Positions 53,234 through 62,156 of a DNA stretch of 64,000 nucleotides are shown piece by piece; within the stretch, counting starts at the first letter, position 1, and each line of letters begins with the position of its first letter. Origin of the DNA: Serinibacter arcticus (GTDB taxonomy: Bacteria; Actinomycetota; Actinomycetes; Actinomycetales; Beutenbergiaceae); assembly GCF_004786095.1 (NCBI RefSeq), contig NZ_RHPJ01000002.1:620001-684000 (forward strand). The letters run 5' to 3'. The position numbers and the translations under genes are program-made. The notes beneath the pieces are model-generated. The model worked only from the letters and a program-made list of their open reading frames with translations, did no database searches and was not told the origin of the DNA.

Positions 53234-54271
53234 GTGACCTCACCGACCGATCCCGCGCGCCCGAGCGTGCTCCGGAACGACGACGCCGGCCCCGGCGGGG
53301 CCGCACCCCCGGACCGTCCTCCCCTCCGGCCCGCGGCCGACGAGGCCCCGGCCGTCGCCCGCGCCCGTTGGCGCGACGCCCCCGGACTGATGGTGCGCGG
53401 TGGCCTCGTCGGCGCGGCCGAGGGCGTCCCCGGCATCTCTGGCGGCACGGTCGCCCTGGTCGTGGGCCTGTTCGACCGACTGATCGACGCCGCGGGACAG
53501 CTCGTGCACGTGGCCCGCATCGGGGTCTCGACCCTGCTGCGCCGTCGCAGCGGCGCCGCCCTGCGCGCGGCGGCCTCCGAGATCGACTGGCGCTTCCTCG
53601 TGCCCGTGCTCGCCGGGATGGCGATCGTGCTGCTCGCCACGCTCAGCACCGTCGCCCCGCTGCTCGAGGCGCACCCGGTGCAGGTCAGCGCCGTCTTCCT
53701 CGGCATGATCGCCGTGTCGGTGCTGGTCCCGCTGCGACTGGCACCGCACCGGTTCGGTCCGCGCGACCTCGCCCTGGCCGCTGCCGGGGCCGTGGCCGCC
53801 TTCGTGCTGACGGGCCTGCCGGCGCTCGACGTCGACGCCCCACCGCTGTGGCTCGTGTTCGTGGGCGCCGCCGTCGCGATCAACGCGCTCGTGGTCCCGG
53901 GGCTCTCGGGCTCGTTCGTGCTCCTGGCCCTGGGTCTGTACGTCCCCGTCCAGCAGGCGCTCGCGGCGCGGGACCTCGCGTTCGTCGGGGTCTTCATCGC
54001 CGGCGCCGCCGTCGGCCTGGGGTCCTTCGTCAAGGTGCTGCGCTGGCTCCTGCACCACCGCCGGCAGGCCACGATGGCCGTGCTGACCGGTCTCATGGTC
54101 GGGTCGCTGCGCGCGCTGTGGCCGTGGCGCGACGGCACCGCCGTGCTCGCACCGCCGGAAGGCGCCGAGCTCGCCGTCGCCGCGGCCCTCGCGCTCGCGG
54201 GCGGCGCCGTCGTGGCGCTCGCGCTGTGGTGGGAGCACCGCCACAGCTCCGCCGTCGTCGTCACGCCCTGA
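53234..54271 (+). CDS. DUF368 (PopT-type) polyprenyl-phosphate transporter
   Basis: A 345-residue membrane protein. A Pro/Ala-rich cytoplasmic tail (about 1-45) precedes about 9-10 helices. Two re-entrant signature motifs are visible: EGVPGISGGTVA and VPGLSGSFVLL. DUF368 proteins have been identified as undecaprenyl-phosphate translocases (PopT) that recycle the wall lipid carrier to the cytoplasmic face. Length of the tail is longer than usual. A TAGGGT hexamer at 53162-53167 would give a leader of about 60 nt before the GTG. Confidence 0.9.
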   Translation: MTSPTDPARPSVLRNDDAGPGGAAPPDRPPLRPAADEAPAVARARWRDAPGLMVRGGLVGAAEGVPGISGGTVALVVGLFDRLIDAAGQLVHVARIGVSTLLRRRSGAALRAAASEIDWRFLVPVLAGMAIVLLATLSTVAPLLEAHPVQVSAVFLGMIAVSVLVPLRLAPHRFGPRDLALAAAGAVAAFVLTGLPALDVDAPPLWLVFVGAAVAINALVVPGLSGSFVLLALGLYVPVQQALAARDLAFVGVFIAGAAVGLGSFVKVLRWLLHHRRQATMAVLTGLMVGSLRALWPWRDGTAVLAPPEGAELAVAAALALAGGAVVALALWWEHRHSSAVVVTP

Positions 54272-54293
54272 GACCGCGCCTAGTCTGGACGCC

Positions 54294-54983
54294 GTGAACG
54301 AGTCCACGGGTACGAACGACACCGGCGACACCGGCGACACCGGCGACACCGGTGAGGACGCCGAGCGCGAGGTCGGCGTCGGGCCGTGGCCCGGTGGCCG
54401 CGAGGACTGGCCGACCGAGGCGCGCTACGACCCCGAGCTGCTGGAGCACGGCGACCGGCGCAACGTCGTGGACCGCTACCGGTACTGGACGCTCGAGGCC
54501 GTCGTCGCCGACCTCGCCGCGCGTCGCACGCCGCTGCACGTCGCGATCGAGAACCTCGCCCACGACATGAACATCGGCTCGATCGTGCGGACCGCGAACG
54601 CCTACAACGTCGCGGGGGTCCACGTGGTCGGACGACGGCGCTGGAACCGTCGCGGGGCGATGGTCACCGACCGCTACCTGAGCGTCCACCACCACCCCGA
54701 CGCCGCGACGTTCGCGGCGTGGGCGACGGAGGAGGGCCTCGCCGTCGTCGGCATCGACAACGTGCCGGGATCGAGGGCGATCGAGACCGGCGGGCTGCCC
54801 GCCGGGGCGGTGCTGGTCTTCGGCTCCGAGGGGCCGGGGTTGAGTCCCGAGATGCTCGCCGCGTGCCGCGAGGTCCGGCACATCACCCAGCACGGGTCGA
54901 CCAGGTCGATCAACGCGGGGGCGGCGGCCGCCGTCGCGATGTACGCGTGGGCGAGCGAGCACCTGGGGAGCCCTGACGCCTGA
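54294..54983 (+). CDS. TrmH/SpoU-family (SPOUT) RNA methyltransferase
   Basis: A 229-residue 2'-O-ribose methyltransferase. A short N-terminal TGDTGDTGDTG repeat and linker precede the SPOUT domain, whose three motifs are NIGSIVRTANAY, VFGSEGPGLS and GSTRSINAGAAAAVAMY (knot and SAM-binding loop). The RNA target (tRNA or rRNA) is not determined. The GTG lies 7 nt after TAGTCT (54281-54286), a leaderless arrangement. Confidence 0.92.
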   Translation: MNESTGTNDTGDTGDTGDTGEDAEREVGVGPWPGGREDWPTEARYDPELLEHGDRRNVVDRYRYWTLEAVVADLAARRTPLHVAIENLAHDMNIGSIVRTANAYNVAGVHVVGRRRWNRRGAMVTDRYLSVHHHPDAATFAAWATEEGLAVVGIDNVPGSRAIETGGLPAGAVLVFGSEGPGLSPEMLAACREVRHITQHGSTRSINAGAAAAVAMYAWASEHLGSPDA

Positions 54984-55079
54984 CGCGAAGGGCCACGGGA
55001 CGGACGTCCTGGGATCGATCGCCCCCCGTCTGACAGACTTGGCCGGTACTGGCATCGAACTGCAATCCGAGGAGTACCC

Positions 55080-56099
<1,020 letters not shown>

Positions 56100-56123
56100 G
56101 CCGAGCTGACGCACCCGGTGCGA

Positions 56124-56163
56124 CGAACGGGCGGGTGGACCTCACGGTCCGCCCGCCCGTTCG
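56124..56163 (+). terminator. Strong hairpin terminator after fba
   Basis: An 18-bp stem (56124-56141 with 56146-56163) has one G-U wobble and a 4-nt loop, 25 nt after the stop. Confidence 0.85.
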
Positions 56164-56241
56164 CGCTGACGGGGGTCGTGCCGTCAGGCGCTCGTGCGCG
56201 GGACCGGCACGGGTGTCGCACCGGGATGGGAGGATGACCGG

Positions 56242-56772
56242 GTGAGTCACGAGAACCTGGGCGCCGCCGTCAGCATCGGCCCGCCGTCCACCCGTCTTCC
56301 CGCCGACCACCCGGACGCCGCGGTCGCCGCGCTGCTGGGCGCCGCGAACGGCGTCGTCGACAGCGGCGACGTCGAGGCGGTGCGCGCCGCAGCCGCCTCC
56401 CATCCCGACTCGAGCCTCGCGTGGGCGCTCCTGGCGCGCACGGAGCTCGACGGCCTCGCGGCCGACGGCGGGGCGGTCCCGGCCGACGCTGTGACGGCCT
56501 ACGCCTACGCGCGGGTCGGCTACCACCGCGGGCTGGACGCGCTGCGGCGTGCCGGCTGGCGCGGACAGGGACCGGTCCCCGTCAGCCACCCGACCAACCG
56601 CGGCTTCCTCGCTGCTCTCCTCGCGCTCGGCGACGCCGCTCGCGCGCTCGGAGAGATCGAGGAGGCCGACCGCATCACGGAGTTCGTCGACCAGTCGGAC
56701 CCGACCGCCCCCGCCGTCCTGGCGCAGGGCGTCCCGGTGGGCGAGGCGCCCGCCGCCCCAGGACAGGAGTAA
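56242..56772 (+). CDS. DUF3151 protein
   Basis: A 176-residue cytoplasmic protein conserved in actinobacteria. A TPR-like helical body holds HPDSSLAWALLARTELD and VGYHRGLDALRRAGWRGQGPVPVSHPTNRGFL, the last segment being the family hallmark. Function is unknown. It lies between fba and purA, 4 bp before purA. GTG at 56242 has no clear Shine-Dalgarno; GAGGAT 6 nt upstream could be a weak leaderless -10. Position before purA suggests co-transcription. Confidence 0.85.
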   Translation: MSHENLGAAVSIGPPSTRLPADHPDAAVAALLGAANGVVDSGDVEAVRAAAASHPDSSLAWALLARTELDGLAADGGAVPADAVTAYAYARVGYHRGLDALRRAGWRGQGPVPVSHPTNRGFLAALLALGDAARALGEIEEADRITEFVDQSDPTAPAVLAQGVPVGEAPAAPGQE

Positions 56773-56775
56773 GGC

Positions 56776-58062
56776 ATGCCAGCAGTCGTCGTCGTCGGGG
56801 CCCAGTGGGGCGACGAGGGCAAGGGTAAGGCGACCGATCAGCTCGGGTCGCGCGTGGACTACGTCGTGAAGTTCAACGGCGGGAACAACGCGGGGCACAC
56901 CGTGGTGATCGGCGACGAGAAGTACGCCCTCCACCTCCTGCCCTCCGGCATCCTCAGCCCCGGGGTCACGCCCGTCATCGGCAACGGCGTCGTGGTCGAC
57001 CTCCAGGTCCTGTTCTCCGAGCTGGACCACCTCGAGACCCGTGGCGTGGACGTGTCACGGCTCCTGGTCAGCTCGAGCGCGCACGTCATCGCGCCGTACA
57101 ACCGGACGCTGGACAAGGTCACGGAGCGCTTCCTCGGCAAGCGGCAGATCGGCACCACGGGCCGCGGCATCGGCCCGACGTACGCGGACAAGATGAACCG
57201 CGTCGGCATCCGGGTCCAGGACCTGTACGACGAGAAGATCCTGCGCGAGAAGATCGAGGGCGCGCTGGAGCTGAAGAACCAGATCCTGCTCAAGGTCTAC
57301 AACCGGCGCGCCGTCACGGTGGACGAGACCGTGGACGCGCTGCTCGCGTGGTCCGACCGCCTGAAGCCGATGGTCGCCGACACCTCGCTCGTGCTGAACG
57401 GTGCGCTCGACCGCGGCGAGATCGTGCTGTTCGAGGCCGGCCAGGCCACGATGCTCGACGTCGACCACGGCACCTACCCGTTCGTCACGTCCTCCTCGGC
57501 CACGGCCGCGGGCGCGTGCACCGGTTCGGGGATCGGCCCGACGCGCATCGACCGCGTCGTCGGCGTCATCAAGGCGTACACCACGCGCGTCGGCGAGGGT
57601 CCGTTCCCGACCGAGCTGCTCGACGACATGGGCGAGTTCCTCCGCAAGACGGGTGGCGAGTTCGGTGTCACCACCGGGCGGTCGCGCCGCTGCGGCTGGT
57701 ACGACGCCGTGATCGCCCGCTACTCCTCGCGCATCAACGGGCTGACCGACCTCGTGCTGACCAAGCTCGACGTGCTCACCGGGCTGGAGAAGGTGCCGGT
57801 CTGCGTGGCCTACGACGTCGACGGCGTCCGCTACGACGAGATGCCCGTGGACCAGAGCGCGTTCCACCACGCGGTCCCGATCTACGAGCACCTCGACGGC
57901 TGGTGGGAGGACATCTCGGGCGCCCGCACGTTCGAGGACCTCCCCGTCAACGCGCAGCGCTACGTCGAGCACCTCGAGAAGATCTCGGGCACCCGGATCT
58001 CGGCCGTCGGCGTCGGCCCGCAGCGCGAGGCGACGATCGCGCGTCACGACCTGCTGGGCTGA
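56776..58062 (+). CDS. purA: Adenylosuccinate synthetase
   Basis: A 428-residue GTP-dependent enzyme that commits IMP to AMP synthesis. The P-loop-like [11 protein letters not shown] starts at residue 12 after [17 protein letters not shown] (about 38) is the catalytic His loop; [25 protein letters not shown] and the C-terminal [10 protein letters not shown] are all present. AAGG precedes the ATG. The last 19 bp overlap the 3' end of the convergent MocA-like gene. Confidence 0.97.
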   Translation: MPAVVVVGAQWGDEGKGKATDQLGSRVDYVVKFNGGNNAGHTVVIGDEKYALHLLPSGILSPGVTPVIGNGVVVDLQVLFSELDHLETRGVDVSRLLVSSSAHVIAPYNRTLDKVTERFLGKRQIGTTGRGIGPTYADKMNRVGIRVQDLYDEKILREKIEGALELKNQILLKVYNRRAVTVDETVDALLAWSDRLKPMVADTSLVLNGALDRGEIVLFEAGQATMLDVDHGTYPFVTSSSATAAGACTGSGIGPTRIDRVVGVIKAYTTRVGEGPFPTELLDDMGEFLRKTGGEFGVTTGRSRRCGWYDAVIARYSSRINGLTDLVLTKLDVLTGLEKVPVCVAYDVDGVRYDEMPVDQSAFHHAVPIYEHLDGWWEDISGARTFEDLPVNAQRYVEHLEKISGTRISAVGVGPQREATIARHDLLG

Positions 58063-58697
58063 GCCGGCCCCTCACTGCGGCCGTCGAGGTCGGCGCCGTC
58101 CCAGAGGTCCCCGCACTCGACCTCCCGCGCGGCGTTCGCGAGCAGGTACGGCCGGGCTCCGACGTCCCGCGAGACGGCGGCGGTGATCGCCGGGACGTGA
58201 CGGCGACCGATCAGCACGGGGTGCCCGGGGCGGCCGCCGTAGACGGCCTGGACGAGCGCGTCCGTCGGATCCGGGCCGGCGGCGGAGGCGATCCGCCGCA
58301 CGGCCCCGGCGGGCATCGTGGGGGTGTCGACCGTGACCACCACGACCGCGTCGGCCCCGTGCCCGCCCGCCGCCCCCAGCCCGTGGCGCAGGCTGGCGGC
58401 GATGCCCTCGTTCCAGCCGGGCACGAGGACGGGCTCGACCCCGGGCGGCACGAGCGGCAGGGCGTCGGAGGCCCCGGCGCCGAGCGTCACCAGCACGCGT
58501 GCGCAGCCACCGGCCCGCAGGGCGGCGACCGCCAGGTGGAGCCAGGGCGTGCCGTCGGCGGTGATCGCGAGCGCCTTCGGGCCGCCGTAGCGGCGGCCCG
58601 CACCGGCGGCGAGCACGAGTCCCGTCAGGGCCGCACCCGTCACGCTCGGTGCGGCGGGCAGCGCCCGCCCCGTCGGGCGACTGCTCGGCTGGACCAT
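58044..58697 (-). CDS. MocA-like molybdopterin nucleotidyltransferase
   Basis: A 217-residue NTP-transferase. The nucleotide loop is [16 protein letters not shown] (about 28-43) and the metal Asp is in [22 protein letters not shown] segment matches MocA/CoxD-type enzymes that add CMP to molybdopterin. The neighbouring xanthine-dehydrogenase-type genes on the other strand need this cofactor, which supports the call. The ATG at 58697 is preceded by no clear Shine-Dalgarno. It overlaps purA by 19 bp, tail to tail. Confidence 0.8.
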   Translation of the reverse strand: MVQPSSRPTGRALPAAPSVTGAALTGLVLAAGAGRRYGGPKALAITADGTPWLHLAVAALRAGGCARVLVTLGAGASDALPLVPPGVEPVLVPGWNEGIAASLRHGLGAAGGHGADAVVVVTVDTPTMPAGAVRRIASAAGPDPTDALVQAVYGGRPGHPVLIGRRHVPAITAAVSRDVGARPYLLANAAREVECGDLWDGADLDGRSEGPAQPSRS

Positions 58698-58827
58698 CTC
58701 GGTGTCTCCCCCTGGGCCGACACCCCCGGCCGGCTCGTTCGCCGCGGTGCCGGGCCGACGCGCGCCGCGAGCCTGAGCGATACGCGAGCGTAGCGCGGTC
58801 GTTACAGGTTGTCCGTACCCTCAGGGA

Positions 58828-59868
58828 ATGTTCGAGCACGCCGCCCACCTCCTTCCCCTGCTGCGGGGTGGCGACGCCGTCGCACTCGTCACCATCACGC
58901 GCGTCCGCGGCAGCGCGCCGCGCGTGGTCGGCGCCACCATGGCCGTCACCGCGCAGGCGCAGGTGCTCGGATCGCTCTCGGGCGGGTGCGCCGAGTCCGA
59001 CGCGGTGCTGCTCGCGCTCGACGCCCTGAGGACGGGGGAGGCGTCGTCGGCCACGTTCGCGCTCGCGTGCGGCGGATCGATCGACGTCGTCGCCCACCGG
59101 GTGCTGCCCACGGACACCGTGGCGGTGGCCGCGCTGGCGGACGCCACCGCCGGACGCGCGGCCGCCGTCGGGCTGATCCGCTCGGGTCCGGGGACGGGAA
59201 CGATCGTCGTGCCCGGGTGCGACGACGGCGCTGGCGCCCCCGGCGCCGACGGTGTCGACTCCGGCGAGGCGCGTCTCCTGGTGCTGCGGCACGAGCCGCG
59301 CCCCCCGCTGTTGATCGTCGGCGCCGGTGAGCACGCCGTGGCGCTGTGCCGCGTGGCCGCCGCCGTCGGGTTCGCGGTCACCGTGTGCGACGACTCGGGA
59401 CTCCTCGCGACGGCGGAGCGGTTCCCGGACGCCGCCGCGGTGCTGGTCGCCGACCCGGCCGAGCACCTCGCGTCGCTCGCTCCGCACGGGGTCGACCCGC
59501 GCACCGCGATCTGCGTCCTCACGCACGACGAGCGCGTCGACGTCCCCGTGCTCCTGGTCGCGCTGGCGCTGCCGGTCGCGTTCGTCGGCGCGATGGGATC
59601 GCGGGCCACGGTCGCGCGCCGTCGACGTCTGCTCCACGAGGGCGGGCTGCGCGCCGACAGGATCGCGCGGCTGCGCTCGCCCCTCGGACTCGACCTCGGG
59701 GGCAGCAGCCCGGGCGAGACGGCGCTGGCGATCCTCGCGGAGGTCGTCGCCGCCCGGCACGGCGCGAGCGCGCGCCCCCTGAACGAGCTCACCGGCCGGG
59801 TCCACCGGCCGGTCACGACGACGGCGACCGCGGTGAGCCCGGCGGTCGCGGCAGGAGCGGTGGCATGA
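58828..59868 (+). CDS. XdhC/CoxI-family molybdenum-enzyme maturation factor
   Basis: A 346-residue protein. The N-terminal XdhC/CoxI domain has ALVTITRVRGSAPRVVGATM and GSLSGGCAESD, with the conserved Cys. The C-terminal Rossmann domain starts LLIVGAGEHAVAL and includes VAFVGAMGSRATVARR. Such proteins bind and help sulfurate the molybdenum cofactor and load it into xanthine dehydrogenase. The ATG lies 6 nt after TACCCT (58816-58821), a leaderless arrangement. It heads a coupled operon of at least four genes. Confidence 0.9.
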   Translation: MFEHAAHLLPLLRGGDAVALVTITRVRGSAPRVVGATMAVTAQAQVLGSLSGGCAESDAVLLALDALRTGEASSATFALACGGSIDVVAHRVLPTDTVAVAALADATAGRAAAVGLIRSGPGTGTIVVPGCDDGAGAPGADGVDSGEARLLVLRHEPRPPLLIVGAGEHAVALCRVAAAVGFAVTVCDDSGLLATAERFPDAAAVLVADPAEHLASLAPHGVDPRTAICVLTHDERVDVPVLLVALALPVAFVGAMGSRATVARRRRLLHEGGLRADRIARLRSPLGLDLGGSSPGETALAILAEVVAARHGASARPLNELTGRVHRPVTTTATAVSPAVAAGAVA

Positions 59869-61298
59869 CCGGCAGCGGTACGGACCCGAGGACGACGGCG
59901 GCGACGCCGCACAAGACGGCGCGCACGAGCGCGCCCGGGGCGCGGCGGACGGTGATCGAGAACGGCTACGTCGCCACGGTCGATGGCGCGGGGACCGAGC
60001 ACGCGCGCGGCCACGTCGTCGTGGAGGGAGCGCGCATCCTGGCCGTCGGGGCCGGGCCGGCTCCCGCCGCGCTCCGCGAGGGCGCCGACGTCGTGGACGC
60101 GACCGGCTGCCTCGTCACGCCCGGGCTGATCAACACCCACCACCACCTCTACCAGTGGCTCACGCGCGGGTACGCGCAGGACTCGATCCTGTTCGACTGG
60201 CTCACGGCGCTGTACCCGCTGTGGTCACGCATCGACGCCGGCCTGACCGGTTCCGGCGCGGCGGGCGCGATGGCGGTGCTGGCGCGCTCGGGCTGCACCA
60301 CCGTCGGTGACCACCACTACATCTTTCCCCGGGGGTCGGGCGACATCGTCGGGGCGCTGGTCGAGGCCGCGGGCCGGATCGGCGTGCGCCTGCACGCGAC
60401 GCGCGGCTCGATGGACCTCGGCGCCTCGCAGGGCGGGCTGCCGCCGGACTTCGCCGTCGAGACGACGCAGGCCGCGCTGACGGCGTCGCAGGAGGCGGTC
60501 GAGCGCTACCACGACCCCTCGCCGGACGCGCTCGTGCAGGTCGCGATCGCGCCGTGCTCACCGTTCTCGGTCACGGCCGACCTGCTGCGCGAGTCGGCCG
60601 TGCTCGCGCGCGACCTCGGGGTCCGGCTGCACACGCACGCGTCCGAGACGGTGGAGGAGGACGCGTACTGCGCCGAGCGGTTCGGCAAGAGCCCGACCGC
60701 CTACCTCGAGGACCTCGGGTGGCTCGGGCCGGACGTCTGGATGGCGCACTGCGTGCACCTCGACGAGAGCGCGATCCGCCGCTACGCCGCGACGGGAACG
60801 GGGGTGGCGCACTGCCCGTCCTCCAACGGCCGCCTGGCCGCCGGTATCGCGCCGGTGCACGACCTCCTGACCGCGGGCGTCGCCGTCGGGCTCGGGGTCG
60901 ACGGTGCCGCCTCCAACGAGTCGGGACAGCTCGGCGTCGAGATCCGCGAGTCGGTCCTCATGGGCCGCCTGCGGTCGGGTGCCGACTCGCTGAGCGTGCG
61001 GCACGGGCTGTGGATGGCGACGGCGGGCGGCGCTCGCGTGCTCGGGCGTGAGGCCGACCTCGGCTCGCTCGCGGCGGGCATGCTCGCCGACCTGGTGGTG
61101 TGGCGGGTGGACGGCGTGGAGCACGCCGGCATCCTCGACCCCGTCGCCGCACTCGGCCTCGGTGCGCTGCCCCCGATCGTGCGCAGCCTCGTCGGCGGCC
61201 GGACGATCGTGGCCGACGGCGCGCTCGTCACCGCTGAGGAGGCCGTCATCGCCCGCGAGGTGGCGGCGGCCTCGCGCGCGCTCGCCGAGCGGCTGTAG
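59865..61298 (+). CDS. 8-oxoguanine deaminase-type amidohydrolase
   Basis: A 477-residue amidohydrolase of the ATZ/TRZ-like group. Metal and catalytic residues: HxH within NTHHHLYQ, H in RLHTHASETVEED, H in AHCVHLDE, and D in GVDGAASNESGQ. The segments RGYAQDSILFDWLTALYPLW and CPSSNGRLAAG are typical of 8-oxoguanine deaminases, which make urate from 8-oxoguanine. Guanine deaminase or a related purine aminohydrolase is the alternative. The start overlaps the XdhC stop by 4 bp (ATGA). It is probably catabolic because of its xanthine-dehydrogenase neighbours. Confidence 0.85.
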   Translation: MTGSGTDPRTTAATPHKTARTSAPGARRTVIENGYVATVDGAGTEHARGHVVVEGARILAVGAGPAPAALREGADVVDATGCLVTPGLINTHHHLYQWLTRGYAQDSILFDWLTALYPLWSRIDAGLTGSGAAGAMAVLARSGCTTVGDHHYIFPRGSGDIVGALVEAAGRIGVRLHATRGSMDLGASQGGLPPDFAVETTQAALTASQEAVERYHDPSPDALVQVAIAPCSPFSVTADLLRESAVLARDLGVRLHTHASETVEEDAYCAERFGKSPTAYLEDLGWLGPDVWMAHCVHLDESAIRRYAATGTGVAHCPSSNGRLAAGIAPVHDLLTAGVAVGLGVDGAASNESGQLGVEIRESVLMGRLRSGADSLSVRHGLWMATAGGARVLGREADLGSLAAGMLADLVVWRVDGVEHAGILDPVAALGLGALPPIVRSLVGGRTIVADGALVTAEEAVIAREVAAASRALAERL

Positions 61299-61304
61299 GA
61301 CGCC

Positions 61305-62156
61305 GTGGACGTCACGACGATCAGCTCCTTCCGCGCCGCCCGCACCCGCGCCGACCTCGCGCTCGCGCCCGGTGAGGTGCCCATCGCGGGCGGGACGTGG
61401 CTGATGAGCGAGCCGCAGCCGCGCACCACCGGGTTCGTCGACCTCACGACGATGGGGTGGCCCGACCTCGAGGTCGGGCCCGAGGGTCTGCGGATCGGGG
61501 CCACGTGCCCGATCGCGACGCTCGTGGAGTGGGCGCAGGGCCGCCAGACGCGGCGGACCACCTCGCTCGCGACGCCGCCGTCGGACTGGGCTGCCCTCGC
61601 GCTCGCGCCGCGCGCGGCAGACGCGCTGCTCGCGTCGTTCAAGATCTGGACGACGGCGACCGTCGGCGGCAACGTCTGCCGCACCTACGCGGCGGCGGCG
61701 ATGATCAGCTTCGCCGTCGCGCTCGACGGCGTCGCGCACTGCTGGGCCGCTGACGGGTCCGAGCGCCGGCTGCCCGTCGCCGACCTCCCCACCGGGGACA
61801 CCACGAACGCCCTGGCGCCGGGGGAGATCCTGCGCGCCGTCGAGATCCCCGCCGCGGCGCTGCGCTCGCGCGCCACGCTGCGCCGGATCGCGCTGGCCGA
61901 GCTGGGACGGTCCGGGTCGGTGGTGACGGGACGCGTGGACGCCGACGGCGCGGTGGTCGTCGGCGTGACCGCCGCGACGTCGCGACCCGTCGTGCTGCGC
62001 TACCCCGGTGTGCCCACGGCGGCCGAGCTGCGCGCCGACGTCGAGGCCGCCGAGGGCTACTACTCCGACCCGATGGGACCCGCGGACTGGCGGCGCGCCG
62101 TCAGCGCGACGCTCGCGCTCCGGGTCCGCCACGACCTGCTGCAGGAGACCGCATGA
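61305..62156 (+). CDS. FAD-binding subunit of a xanthine dehydrogenase-type hydroxylase
   Basis: A 283-residue medium subunit. The FAD motifs are VPIAGGTWLM near residue 25 and TVGGNVCRTYAA around 122-133 (TVGGN is diagnostic). The C-terminal part matches the CO dehydrogenase flavoprotein C-terminal domain. It passes electrons from the Fe-S clusters to NAD or another acceptor. The GTG lies 6 bp after the deaminase stop, and its stop overlaps the next gene (ATGA). A full-length subunit is about this size. Confidence 0.9.
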   Translation: MDVTTISSFRAARTRADLALAPGEVPIAGGTWLMSEPQPRTTGFVDLTTMGWPDLEVGPEGLRIGATCPIATLVEWAQGRQTRRTTSLATPPSDWAALALAPRAADALLASFKIWTTATVGGNVCRTYAAAAMISFAVALDGVAHCWAADGSERRLPVADLPTGDTTNALAPGEILRAVEIPAAALRSRATLRRIALAELGRSGSVVTGRVDADGAVVVGVTAATSRPVVLRYPGVPTAAELRADVEAAEGYYSDPMGPADWRRAVSATLALRVRHDLLQETA